Part shown: in pieces, positions 14,713 to 27,183 of the stretch
How positions within the stretch are numbered: position 1 is the first letter of the stretch
Layout: each line of letters starts with the position of its first letter
From: Azolla pinnata
Lineage: Eukaryota > Streptophyta > Polypodiopsida > Salviniales > Salviniaceae
Length of the DNA: 28,990 nt
Assembly: GCA_037176905.1 (NCBI GenBank)
Contig: JBBBWG010004636.1
Coordinates: forward strand, 457 to 29,446
Reading direction: 5' to 3'
Notes under the pieces: generated by a model
Seen by the model: the letters and a program-made list of their open reading frames with translations, nothing else
Told to the model about the DNA's origin: nothing
Databases searched by the model: none
Made by a program: the position numbers and the translations under genes

Positions 14713-17700
14713 ATGGCTATGGCGATGCTCTCTCGACAGCAGCTGCTCCATCTCTTCAACGACTTCTCTCTGCTCGTCTCCAAGCCAGGCACGGAACAAA
14801 CTTCCTTCCTCGTTCTTTCTTTCTTTCTGTCTGTTTGCTTCTCTGCCTGCTGCTTTCGTTTCCATATACACAGACGTGCTGATAAGAATGAACCGGGAAC
14901 AAACAGTTTCCTCCCTGATCGCACAATGCCATCCGCCCGGATTCCTTTGTTTCCCGTAAGAGGAGGCAGCGAGGGCCACGCATTCTCCTTTTCTGCTTAG
15001 CGTTAGGCCTATCCCCATTTTTCCAGTGTTTTTCATAGTGTGTGCTGATTTTTGTGACGGAAAACTTGTCTTTCTCCTTTAACATGCTTCATAGTAAGAG
15101 AAAGAGGAAGGTGAGGCGCCTAGGTTTGTGAGAGCGAAGCCCATCCATAGTTTTGCTCATAAGTTTCTCATATGGACTCTCATTTGGGCAATTTAGCTTG
15201 AATCGAAGCTTGCGGAAAGAGCTACACATTCATGTGAAGGAAATCGTTTTTTTTTCTTGAGTTTTGGAAGTTAACCTCATAGTGAAATTTCAAATGGCTT
15301 TTATCCATCATGACAAGATTGTTGTCATCTGATACTATAGTGGATTTGCTAACAGTTTTTAAGAAACAAAAAGATTGTTGGCACTTGACATGCAAGAGGA
15401 TGATACAGATATGGTGCTAAAGCCATTGTATCCATAGATTACAACTGAAGTCATTTGAAGACCAAGAGCGATCAAACTTACAATGTTGGGAGCAAATCCA
15501 TGCAGCCGCAAATCTAGATCCACATAATGTTCTTTATGACAATGAAATTATAATGGTCAATGCAAACACTAGTGATATTCTGGAGGTGGATATGCCGTGA
15601 AAGATTATACTCAATAATGGAGTTATCAGGGTCCATGTAAAGGCAATGATATGGTGTAGTTGGAGATGTTGCACGCCTAATCGCCTATATGTTATACAAA
15701 ACATATGTTCCTATCACATCTTTGCAAAGATTGAATTGATATTTGGTACATTCATTTATGGAGTTCCCACATAAGTTGGATGGAAATCACTAATTGAAGT
15801 ATGCCTCACTTTTGGGACTGTTCCCATCTCTGCTTGTACTATACAAGGGGTACTGATGCTTTGTTCTTGACAATGCGGACAATCATCTAACTCAAGATCA
15901 TTCCAAATCGATCATATTATGTGCCTTATTAATCTCGGTCCCAAATTTCATTGGCAAAACTTATCTTTGGCTCTTTTATCAAGCTTTCAGACATTGAAAC
16001 TGAGTTTGAAGAAGAGATAACACCAACTAATTCAAGTTGTTGGACTCATTTAGAGATTTCTTCATGTTATTGTGCCTTTTCAGCACTTGCATGTTGCAAA
16101 TCCCCTAGAAGCTTTTGATTTCTTGTTCTAATGTGATAAATTTGTCCTTTGTGATTAGAGATCTTTTGCTAGATACTCAAACAAAAAAATGAAGAATTTT
16201 CATTCAAACTGTCACAGCCAAAACGTGTAGAGAATGATAGGCTCGGAAAACAAGAAAAAGATAAGATAAGAACAAGAAAAAAAGATATTTAATTTCTAGA
16301 AAACTTGAATTACAAGGGTATCAAAGACTAGAACCTGAATGGTTCAACAGTTTGGAGGTCTTCTGCTTTTATAGCCAGCATAGGTTGTTGATGCATGAGC
16401 ACCTCGTGGCATACATGCACGCATGCCATTTGGTGTTCATGTGTTAATCGTAACTCGTATTTTTACAAGTTGTAGATTATATATATAAAACTATAATCAT
16501 TGAGTAAAGTAAGGTAGTCTACTGATTATTATTAATGACTTCTATTGAAATATCATAGGTATGAATCTTGATAATAGCATTTTATGACCACGGTGGAAGG
16601 TCTATGGCTATGCCGACGTGGTTAGATCTATCATGCGGTATGCTTGTGACTTCTTCCTTGCTAAAGGTGATCCTCTTTATGATATAGTTACCCAATAGTG
16701 GTGGTGGCCATGCCGCCAGGGTGATGAGAAAAAGAGTTATGTATTGCTTCACACATCTCGTCTGGTTAGGGAGCCATTCCTGGAGTTGTGGTCAAAGGAC
16801 CTTTGTATCTGAAGAATGTATGTTTGGGGGTGAGACAAGTTTGTTTCACAGCCCTGTGTAACCTTGTTGTTCCAAGTGACAATCACTTTGGACTTGATTG
16901 GTGTTTCTGCACTTTTCCAATATTAGATGATCGATTCATCGCAACATACGCAGGCATGACAACAATCTGCCTGCCATCGCACAGCTTGGCCTTATGCCGG
17001 TTGGAGCAGATTTGAGGTGGGGCATGAACCCAAAAGAATAATCGAATGGCTAGTTACTAACTGGTCGTCAAGTTCAGTGATCTTGAAATGCCACTTGAGT
17101 TTGAAAATAGGAACTCCTCTGGTGACTCCAGCTGGTCAACCCAGCTGATGCATATTTACTTATGTTAGGTTTGTCAAAGTAGTGCGCATGATGGTGCAAG
17201 TTACCACAGGCGAACTATCACTATCCACCTCCTTTCTCCCTTGAGCTATCACAATTGAGGATGTGAGACCAGACGTCATTGTGAACACAACTGTGCCCTT
17301 GGCCGAACATGTCATGGAGTGGCTAGTCCGCAATTTGAAAACTTGAGTTCTGTGAGTTGAATAGTTATTGGGTGTGACCTTCTAATATCTAGGTGTGAAC
17401 CTAATATCTCTGTGGGAATCGAATGTCTGGCAGCTCATTTAGATGTCTTCATGGTCCTTCCAAGGAGTTGGAGAACAATATCATTGGTATAAATTAGTGC
17501 TGGTATGACTCCTTACTACACAACCTTGTAAGCCCCCCAATATCTGGATGTAGTTAGATGTCTCAGCTAACGTAGAGGCCGAAGAGAATGGGTGTTTGTG
17601 GGCACCCTTGTTTTACTGTGATCGTGCTAGCCACTGTCTTTGACAGCTCAGTAGTAGTGCAAACGTTTCCTAACATTGTTTCATATGGTGCTTCACATAT

Positions 17701-20700
17701 CTATTAGGGCTTTGAGGGATTCAATATGTTGCATGAGTTGAGCAAACGGAACATGTTAGAGAATTTCCAAAAATCAAAGCAAATTATTATTATAGTTTCT
17801 TCCTTGCTGGAGAAATTGGTTTGGAGTGTCAATATGTGATCCAAAGTTATGAATCCCTTTTGGACATCTTGTCTAGCTGAATGGAAAACCATTTATCTCT
17901 GCCGATGCATTTAAGTTTCATTCAAGTATTGAATCATATAGCTATGCCTAGTAATGGCCGATCATGATGCTATGATTTCTCAGTGTCTAGGGGTTTCCAT
18001 TCTTGAATCTTGTTATAATGCTATGTTTTATCAAGCTGCATGGGAAGTAGTCACATAGCTTTTTTACAGATGTGTGTAGGAGCTGGGTGGTGAGGTGTGA
18101 CATGCATATATAAAATGCTCGCTTACCAATCCATCATGATCTTTTGAATTCCAAATTGTAACATGGCAATGATCTTCCTCATCTTTTGTGGCGTGGAAAG
18201 GTGGATTGATTTGCCTTTGGTGCTTTGCAGTAATGGCCATTATTTGTTGATGACATGGGTGATGAGGCCTTGGTCCCTTTGCTCGTGGCCGATGTGCTCG
18301 ACACATTCCAATTGTGACCCCCTTTGTTTGTTCTTGGGGAGACCATACTTATATATTCCTTGGTTGAATTGGCATGAGGTAGAGTCACCAAATTAAAGAT
18401 TGTCATGATTCTTCTTTGTTGGTGTGTTGTAATTGTATTGTTTTCCCTGTGTCTCTTGAGACCTAGTAAGAATAATCCCTAGCAATGCTTGTCTTTGTAT
18501 TCCATTAGCTTGGGTAATGGGCCAAGTCAATCGGCCTCTTATTTAATAGAATATTGAACAGTGATAGGCATGTCGTTCTTCCTATTTCACTCCTTAATGA
18601 TGAATTTATTGCCATATTCTTTCTTCCAAAGGTTTGCATGCATACCTCCTTTTCTAAATTTCTAATTGATGTGCGGAAGTTGTGAGCTGCCTTATCACCA
18701 TGCGGTGCACATGAGAAAGATGTGTATCCTTGTAAGAAAGTGTTAGGATAAATCTATCTTGTGACGTATGCAAGAAAAAGCCCTTATATTGGGCCATGTT
18801 TCTACCAAGAGGCATCGTGGGCAGATCTGTGTCCTTTTATTATTCAATTTGATAATATTGTCTGGGATTACTCTATTCTTTTCCACTTTGATCATGTTTA
18901 GATGTGGGCAATCTAAATTGTATTGGAAAGGATGTTTTCCTTCAATGTGAATGGAACCATTCTAGCATTTCATCACACCAACAATGAGTATCTCTATGTT
19001 CAGTGAGTTGTAATGATGATATAAGTGCCAACCTTGGATACCTACTCCCATCTTTGCTCATATGCTATCATGGGCACAGATGCTTTTCTTCTTATCATGC
19101 GGTCTATCAAAGATTAGAGGTCTCTCCAAATGTCCAGTTATGTGCCTTATGAAAGCTCAGTTCCAATAGAAACTCTATACAAAAGAGTTGGTGTATCAAA
19201 CAATCATAACTTAGTTCGTGGTTCTTGGAATTGGATGTGTGCACATTTTCTTTTGAGAGCACCAATGGCTGCAAATCCATGAGGAATTTAGGCGCATGTA
19301 GCTTTGAGCTGAGGCCATGTGAATGTCACTCCTAGATATGTCTATGATTGTGTTTGTGCCACGTTTTCATCTCCCAAGACGAATTCTGGTTCTGCTCTCG
19401 TCAGTCATGCTTGGCTGGTGTTAAATACCATCACCTTAGTTTTATTTGAGGTTGGCCGACAGATTTTTATCTTTACAGAATGACTTTAGAGAGAGGAAGA
19501 AAATGAGAGAGCTTTTTTTTGACAGAAATCAAGAGAAGAATAGCAGATGCTGTTAATAACAAGCAGGTACCTCCTAAGTGATTAAACATTAAAGTTAAAG
19601 AAAAATTTAGAAGTAGGAATAGAACACTTAGTTTATGACAATTTTCTGAAATTCCAAGGGATCAGATGTGCTTGAAATTTAAAATAATTTAAAATTAGGA
19701 ATTGTGAATCTCAAGCTTATGTTAGTGGGATTTCGTCTGGCGAGTTCATTCAGAACTCCATTATTTATTTTTCAATCATAACTAAGATAGTGGATGGGGG
19801 GGATTGCACTTGCAGTTTTTGATGTGATGGGGATGAGATATAGTTAGACGTGTCTCACCATTTTCCTTTAGGTGTACAGACATGTTACATTAAGGTCTGA
19901 ATATTGCAATTTGATATTTTGACATCTATTTTCTATGCTTGTGTCCTTACCCTCCAAATGGTGGTTCATTTATTTCCTCTATAACCCATTTCATGCAATG
20001 TGTTTGCTGAAATACTGCCTCCCCAAACATCAATTCTACATTGAAGGGTTTGCATCGAGTGTCAGGTATAGTCTGTGCTGAAGTAGCACAAGCTCGTAAA
20101 TTCTTATAATTGGAAAGTAGCAGGCGTCCTCTAGTTCATAGAATGACTTTTCTGGCTTCAATCGCCAAGTTAGACATATGTTCTGAGCGTGTTCACTTGT
20201 TGGCAAGGCATCTTTTCAAGATGCTTTTGAACATTGAAAAGACTTCTGTTGGTCTCTGTTTATAGTAAATTAGAGGGAGAGGCTATTTTGCCGTGAGATT
20301 CATTTTCTTCATATTTCTTATTCAGGAAGCTGTAGCTGTTACGACAGAAATACAAGAAGAAATACTTGAAAAAATGGGCATTGGTAACCCTCCTTGTTGA
20401 GGCTGAACGGAATTCTCACTAATTCTAACATAACATACACAATTTATTACACTATCGTCATTTTTCACAACCCTTTAAGGAACTCGACTGATTTGGAAGC
20501 TCAAAATGCCAAAGTGGTTGATGTTGATGCTTGTACATTCTTGGTTAATGGTGAAAAATGATCATGATTATTTTTTTACTGAGCCTCCATACTATTTTTT
20601 GCAACCACAGAACCGAAACATGGAATTGCATGTTTGGGGAAAGTGAATGCTATCTATAAAGATGATAGAGAACTAATGCTTCGGTTTTATGCATTCGTAA

Positions 20701-21704
20701 CCAAGTAAGATTTTCTTAGTAGATGTTCAAAGCTAGTAGAACGGATTTAGGTTATTTCCTCTATAATAGTGGCTCATTATTTTGATATTTTTAGGGAGGA
20801 GTTTGCATGTGATGAGGCAGAGCTTGGAACACTTGCATTTAATCAGAAGATGAGGGAGTTTGAGAAAACTCAAGCTCAGGTATATTTCCTATAATTTCTT
20901 TAGTATGCTGGAATTCTAATGTTTGGAAAAGATGATATTTACTAATGCGATGAATTTCCATTTCATGACTAAATCATAGTTATGCATGAAAATACAATTA
21001 CTTTTTACAGGGAAATTCATATATTCTTCCAATGGTTGATTCTATTGAATAGTAAATATTGAGAAATTTATTCTAAATATCCGATTTGCATTTGAGTTCT
21101 AGTGTTATGGAAGTTTTTGTTCAGAAATTGCTTCCCAAGCATTTTCAGAACTATTAGAAAAGCATATAACTAATTTTTTGAATAAACTGAAAATATGCAA
21201 TCCAATTTTGCTCCTGCTACATCCATTTCCAATTGGAATATAACAGAAGCGTGTTTGTCAATGAGTTACAGCAACTAGAGGTACTTCAGCGCCTAAGGGA
21301 CTTTCCCATTAAAGATCAACAATTATTTCTCGAAAAGGTAAGCATTGGTTAGAGAGTTCATACTTTTTGTTCACTAATCCAAGTTTTAAAGTTCACCAAG
21401 AGATTTAATGAAAAGAAGTAGACTTGAACACTATGTTACTTTTGGTTATTGATGACCATTTCCATGCCAAACCCAGATCATATTAGAATTAGCCTGACTG
21501 TACTCTATCCATGATAAATTTCTATTTTTAATGTTCATAGGAGATACGTAAGCCTATTGCTAACAAGCATTTTTTTGGTTTTTTCTACTATAGTTGCATG
21601 ATTATATGCAATATTCGTCAGAACGTGAACATGGTAACTCGATTATGGAAAATGGTGAAATCACAGATTTCTTTAATCAGCACCAACATCTGTTCGGAAA
21701 GTAG
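14713..21704 (+). CDS. Small conserved plant protein of unknown function, about 176 aa
   Basis: Seven exons: 14713-14788, 19526-19566, 20326-20383, 20611-20704, 20795-20879, 21272-21337 and 21594-21704 (531 nt). All junctions keep frame. The product begins MAMAMLSRQQLLHLFNDFS, continues KPEIKRRIADAV, EAVAVTTEIQEEI, ACLGKVNAIY, EEFACDEAEL, QLEVLQRL and ends HQHLFGK. I recognise this pattern as a plant-wide, uncharacterised protein family; I know no biochemical role and give no symbol. It is short, soluble-looking, charged and probably largely helical, with no signal peptide or membrane segment. The start could be Met1, Met3 or Met5 (14713, 14719, 14725); family members often start near MALLS, so Met5 is possible. 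Intron 1 appears to have a GC donor. The last exon looks unlike the family C-terminus I remember. A donor just past the stop suggests a 3'UTR intron. Confidence 0.8.
14789..19525 (+). other. First intron (about 4.7 kb) of the small-protein gene, GC-AG, filled with decayed sequence
   Basis: The exon before ends AAGCCAG and the intron starts GCACGG; it ends at the acceptor TTTTTTGACAG before AAATCAAGAG. Joining them gives SKP-EIKRRIADAV, the expected family sequence. The interior is AT-rich with stop-laden weak frames (for example 16788-17015 and 18064-18396) that I could not assign. It probably holds old transposon fragments, but no LTR, primer binding site or transposase motif was found. No tRNA or other RNA gene was recognised. 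Confidence 0.65.
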
Positions 21705-23767
21705 GTGGTAAGTCCTGTTTTTGGATGTTTAATGTATGCACCCGCTATGGAGTTATGCACACTCCAAAGAAGGTATAGCTAATGTAAGCTTGATATGTTC
21801 TCTTTTCAATCTAAGGGCTGATTAACACTTGCAGGAAATTAAAACGCAGAAAGGAGGAATAGGACATATAACATAAAGAAATTTCATAATCGTGCACCCC
21901 TTGGTGCTGTGTAACTAGATATAATAAACCTGAAACACACCTTTTATCCTATCGGCTATCTTTTTCTAACTAATCTGCTGTCGGTATGGTTTTGGCACCT
22001 GTATGCTCGTCGATCTTCAATCTACTAACATATACTGTTTGTTATCTTCTGCTGTAGATAAGAAATTCACATCGTTATTCTTCTTCATCGGATCATGTTC
22101 GATCTAGAACTCAAACTTCTGAATGGCCAACATCCACATTGGGTCTTTTGTTGACCAGAAAGATCGGTATAAATTTGTCGTGGAGCACTGCTGGATCACA
22201 TGGATTTCTTGTCTGCATTCTTTCAGCTAAGTTTGCTTGGTGTTGTATCTTAGTGGAGCGGGGCATTTCATTGATATGACAGTACCGACTAGAAAGCTAA
22301 ACAATTGTTGCATTTATCCTTTTTCTTTCAAGTAAATGTTTTCATTGTCGATGCAAGTAAATATCTTTAACTGTGTCATAATATCAGATGTGACTAAGCC
22401 GGAACACTATCATGGATGCATCCTTTTCTTTTGGAGGTGCAAAGAACTATGTATAAGCTGTGCAGATGTGTTATGTATTTAGCAAAACAAATCACCATTA
22501 TGTACAATTGTGCTTTATGGTCTTACTATAACAGAAGCCTAATGAATCAAAACCGAACCTTACCAACCTTGCCTACCGATAAACCCTAAATTATGGAGAT
22601 CTGGCTAACAATTCAAATCTATTTCTGGATGGCGCTTGCTTAAAATGCAATTAGTGAGGTGGCGGGTAAGCAAATTAAACATTTTCAGAGGTTACTTATA
22701 GCGTGGATGCTAACAAAGTGTGTGTATACAACTGTTGTAGCAATTTGTAGCCAAGATCCTTATTGGTTCGATGCTTACATGGTAGTCTTTTAGTGCATCT
22801 GATGATCAGCCACAATTCTTGGTGATGAAAACCCTGGCTGGTTGAGATAGTTGCAATATTTTGCCAAATTTTAAGGCTAGTTGTAGCCGTGCAAAACAGA
22901 CAAGCACAAGTTGACACGGCGTTTGTGGTTAGTTCCTTGATCTTGATCATATCAGTGTAATCCTGATCATATTATTTTGCTCTATAAAAAAGGGACATCG
23001 CTTGTGTAGTACTTGTGTAGGGGTGGGACAGCGTGAGTGATTATTGAAATGAGGACACGCGTGAGATTAGATTGTGAAACGGTTGATGTTTGCTCTGATG
23101 GTAGCATGAAACACGGAACTGTTAGCGACTCTGATGAGGATTGGAAATGACTACCATTGGGTAGGTAGCAATGCTTCGATTGGGTCGGAAGTATGGACAT
23201 AAAGTAGAGTGGGCCATGAATTGCATCAGATACTCGATCAGGTCATGACCCCCAACATTTTCAGCGAATGCAGTTTGTAGAAAAAGGGAAAGGCGGGGAA
23301 GAGGAAGAAGACGTGGATAAGGGTGACTAAGCAGGAGAAGATGCCAAATCGTATGTTTGAGCCGGAGGTTGCAAAAAGGTGTTATGGTTCATCTGTTCCA
23401 GCTCATCCATCCGTCGCCCGTCCGTATAAGCGAAAGCAAAAGCGACATATAAGATATTACATCGCACTCTATTTGTCTCAATGTATCAGACCTTGCAAAA
23501 AACCTACCCTTTTCTTCTTCTGTTGCTTCTTCTTCTTCTTCTGCTGCTGCCACTGCTACTGCTGCTGCTTCTGCACGATGTGAGCGGGGGCCTTTTTCAG
23601 GGCAAGCTGTTAGCGCTTCTTCTGAGCACGTTCAATCGTTCACATTTGACTCTTTGTGTGTGTGTAAGTAACAATAACCTTAAATCACTAGTCCCACAAA
23701 CCCTATTTCATGAATCCCCATGACATAAGTAAACCATTTGGAACCCTCCCTAGTTCATTACTTCCTT
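21705..23767 (+). other. 3'UTR of the small-protein gene and intergenic DNA before the PP2C gene
   Basis: A donor GTG|GTAAGT at 21708 and an acceptor CACTTGCAG near 21835 suggest a 3'UTR intron of about 130 bp. Using the overlapping donor GTAGGT at 21701 instead would skip the stop codon and end the protein with a short basic tail (GKKLKRRKEE). No gene is seen in the rest. A run of TTC/CTG triplets lies at 23512-23575. Confidence 0.45.
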
Positions 23768-23960
23768 CCTATATATATTATATATATGTATGTATGAGAT
23801 GTGGTTTTTGTGGGATTTGAGCTCATGACCACTTCTCTCTCTGTTTCTTCTTCTTCTTCTTCTTCTTCTTCTTCTGCAACCTTGCAATCGTAGCACCAGC
23901 AGCTATGGTGTGAGCTCCCATGACCCCTCTTCTTTGTCTCATCTTTCACCCACCATCGTC
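23768..23960 (+). promoter_or_regulatory. Likely TATA region and pyrimidine-rich leader of the PP2C gene
   Basis: An AT run with TATATATA (23770-23788) lies about 60-80 bp before a CT/TTC-rich stretch (23830-23876), a common arrangement of plant core promoter followed by a pyrimidine-rich 5'UTR. The (TTC)n run at 23845-23876 is a microsatellite. The transcription start is inferred, not seen. Confidence 0.45.
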
Positions 23961-26642
23961 ATGTGCGACTGCTTCAGCGTCTTGTGGTTGCCGTGGGATT
24001 GGCTGCGATCCCTCTCTTCTGCATCGCCCTTCTTCTTCCTCTTCTTCCTCCGCCCCGCCGACTCGAAGCTCCATGTCCTTCCCTGGGTCCGCCTCCACGG
24101 ATCGCAAGGCCCTCTCGAGAGGTATGGGATCTATAGAGTTGCCGCGAGGAACGCATGGATGCGTACTACGACGGCAATGGAGAATGATGCCTTAGCTGCT
24201 GTAAACACAAGCACAACCATGGAGGAGGAGGAGGAAGAGGAGGAGGAGGAAGGAGACTCTCATTTTGATCAAAACATGGTAACTAGTGGTCACCGTACTG
24301 TCTCCACAAAGGTGAAGAAGAGGAAGAAGAAAAAGAAGCAGCAGCAGCAGCAGATCATCCAAGGGGGAGGATTACACCAACATCCCATGGCTTCCAGGCA
24401 AAGGATGATCATCAATGGAGGGAATTGCACCGCATCCCTCTTCACGCAAAAGGGTAGCAAACAATTCAACCAGGATTCAATGATTGTTTGGAAGGTCTGC
24501 CTCTGCACATGGTTGCTTGTTATGAATCCCTTGTATATTTATCCATATCCATATCCATATATACCTATGCATCCATCCATCCATCTGTCTGTCTGTCTAT
24601 CTATCTGTATATATGCAAGACCGATGTATAAAGGTGATAATTTTATATGCATACCATGGTGTAAAGCGGGATTTCATGCCAATTTCAAGAGCTTGGTAGT
24701 AGTTGATTGGAGTCTGGACATAGTTAGATATCTGTGGGGGATAGTTATAGCATGCTTTCTTTGGCGTAGAACCCTAGGGTTTTCTTGTAGGCTTAAGTGT
24801 TTGGTAACAATTGTGGAGTGAGAATTAGCTATCATGGTTTGGGATAGGTACATACAGACCTCAACTTTCAATATACGGTGTGAACAGGATGGTTGGTTTC
24901 ACAGTTAGGATTTTTCCCATTTTTGCCTTGGATTCACTCCATAAGTTTTTCTAGTGTATTGAAATTTCAGCTTAAGGGAAACGGTTACTAAGAGAGGTTT
25001 GGAGGTTTCTCTTCTTGTTCCTTGTACAATAAATATATGGTTTAAAATGTCAATGCTAGGATTTCACATCATTAGGGCCAACTGCAGTCTTTTGTGGAGT
25101 TTTTGATGGCCATGGCCCGCATGGGCATTTTGTGTCGAAGAATGTCCGTGACATGCTACCAGTGAAGTTGGCATATTTTTGGGAAAGGTTTGTAGCACGA
25201 CATGATCGAGAATTGAGCAATCCATCGAACACACCAGATAAAGCACATCCAATCTGTGGGGTTAACATTGGCGGGGAGTCTGATCTGATCCCTTTATGGG
25301 AGGAGTCTTTAGAGGCTTCATTTAAGATGATGGATCACGAGCTCCTCATTGATGGTAATGTTGATTGCGTTTCGAGTGGAACCACTGCCCTAACACTTGT
25401 AAAACAGGTCTTTCCCTAATGGATTTATAAGAAACTCCTATGCATGCATTGAAAAAAATCATTTATGGGGTATAATCTGATTGGTATTTTCTGGATGTGA
25501 TATGAAGGGACGTGACATGATCATTGCACATGTTGGTGACTCGCGGGCAGTTTTGGGTGTGAAATCATCCGATGACAGTCTCGTTGCTTTGCAACTCACT
25601 GTTGACTTGACACCCAATGTGCCAAGTAAGTGCTTCCAAATCAGTTAAAGTTGTACTAGCATGCAAAATATAATGATGGGGCATGTTCATAGGTATGTTG
25701 AAGAAATAACTATGTGATTCCTACAAGCTCTTCTTTTCTGGTAATGGGAATAGCTGTTCATTTGTGTGTTGATGGAATAACCAATGTTCTAATTTGGCCA
25801 TGTGATTGCTATTCACATGGACGTAGGAAAAAACAAAATGTGATTCCTATACTTTTTAGTTTTCTTTCTGGTGATGTAACCGTGTTCATAAGTATAGTGA
25901 AGGAAAAATTCCTATAGGTGTATCATGGTTATGGAGTTGTTCATGTAGGGATCTTTTTGTCGAACATTATGCTGTAGAAAAAGGTCTATTGTTATTACAT
26001 GGGTCTGCGGAGAAACAATGAACCCCCAAACCCCAAACTTATCTTACAGTGTGTGTATAACTGTGTTCATATACAAGTTTTCACAGTCATGCGCATGCAC
26101 TAATCTTTTTCAATTCTACGGCAATTAAGTACAATTGTCATTCTTGTGCAGAAGAGGCAGAACGCATCAGGCGCCGGAAAGGCCGTGTATTTGCATTGGC
26201 AAGCGAGCCCTCAGTGAAGAGAGTCTGGTTGCCACACAAAGACTTCCCTGGCTTGGCTATGTCAAGAGCATTGGGTGACTACAGCCTAAAGAGCTATGGT
26301 GTCATATCTGCACCTGAAGTGTTTTATCGACGAATAGCAAGTGATGACAAATTCGTCGTGCTTGCTACTGATGGGGTATAGAAAAAGGAAAACCATGGAA
26401 ATGTATCCTGATATTAGTTATTTTCCATAGACATCTTCTCAGTGAAATCTCCATGTTGATCTCATTGACAACAGGTTTGGGATGTTCTAAGCAATGAGCA
26501 AGTCGTGCAGATCGTGGATTCCACATCCGAGAGGTCTCTTGCTGCCAAAGCTGTTGTAGATGCTGCTGTGAAGCTCTGGATGCTCAATTATGCGTTTGTG
26601 AGAAGGGATGATTGTGCAGCTGTCTGCTTGTTCCTGGATTGA
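23961..26642 (+). CDS. Protein phosphatase 2C (PPM family), plant clade E-like
   Basis: A metal-dependent Ser/Thr phosphatase that reverses kinase signalling. Five exons: 23961-24494, 25060-25407, 25508-25625, 26152-26375 and 26475-26642 (1392 nt, 463 residues); all introns are GT-AG and frame is kept. Motifs in order: NQDSMIVWK at the end of exon 1; VFCGVFDGHG with metal-binding Asp194 and Gly195; AHVGDSRAVLG around 301-311; GLAMSRALGDYSLKSYGV in exon 4; LATDGVWDVLSN across the last intron, with the conserved Asp residues; and RRDDCAAVCLFLD at the extreme C-terminus, with Asp453/454. All expected metal-binding acidic residues are present, so activity is likely. The start is uncertain: 23961 gives a 72-residue hydrophobic, repeat-derived lead, while in-frame ATGs at 24159, 24177 and 24222 give lengths nearer the family norm. 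The usual MGxC lipid-anchor start is not seen. The N-terminal part has Glu, Lys and Gln runs. Confidence 0.92.
24222..24354 (+). repeat. Coding triplet repeats (GAG/GAA, AAG, CAG) in PP2C exon 1
   Basis: A GAG/GAA run at 24222-24252 encodes about ten glutamates, followed by an AAG-rich run encoding lysines (about 24312-24337) and a CAG run at 24338-24353 encoding five glutamines. They lie in the non-catalytic N-terminus and should vary in length between individuals. Confidence 0.8.
24562..24610 (+). repeat. Tetranucleotide microsatellite in PP2C intron 1
   Basis: (CATC)n passes into (TGTC)n and (TATC)n within the first intron (24495-25059). Confidence 0.8.
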
Positions 26643-26892
26643 GTCTTATATTTGGAGCATTGAAATGAAGCTTGTTTGGCAAGCATGCCATGTTTCTGGA
26701 TGAAGCTGATGAGAATTAGAGCAAGCTAGAGAATATGGGCAGTTGGGTTTTAACCAGGTTTGTGAATGCCAAGTAAATCTTATCTCATAGTTCCATTGAA
26801 GTTGTAGAGAGATGTACGGCTTTCCCCCTCTGTGAGGGATTACACAATGTTATAGGCTCAACAACGCCTCATCGTCATTCAGATGGGCATGT

Positions 26893-26927
<35 letters not shown>

Positions 26928-26998
26928 TTTTTCAGCATCAGTGATGCTCCTCTTCATGATGCTGTTCCTGTGTATGGTTGCCTAGGAGCAAAATACCA
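26643..26998 (+). other. PP2C 3'UTR region with an ATC microsatellite
   Basis: It follows the PP2C stop codon. A pure (CAT)n/(ATC)n run lies at about 26897-26928. No clear AATAAA signal was picked out; the transcript probably ends within this stretch. Confidence 0.5.
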
Positions 26999-27183
26999 TC
27001 AGCTTTGAACCTCGGTGGACGATTTGTCACTGAGGTGTTCAGCAGCTAGCGAGTCTATGAATGCTGCTTTCGACATATCCGATCCCAATGCCTCCTTACA
27101 CTTGTATACCTTATGTTTTGACACATTTCCTCCGTGTTTAGATATTTTGCGATGATTTATTGCTATATATAGCTTCTTCCATG

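Noticed and set aside
14873..14955. An alternative second exon of the small-protein gene right after exon 1 (acceptor TATACACAG, then DVLIRMNREQ).
   Set aside because: It gives a weaker family match, lacks a fitting donor into the EAVAVTT exon, and the segment at 19526-19566 supplies the expected EIKRRIADAVNNKQ in correct phase.
16788..17015. A 75-codon frame inside the 4.7-kb intron, a candidate nested gene.
   Set aside because: No domain was recognised and the surrounding frames are full of stops; it is more likely a decayed fragment.
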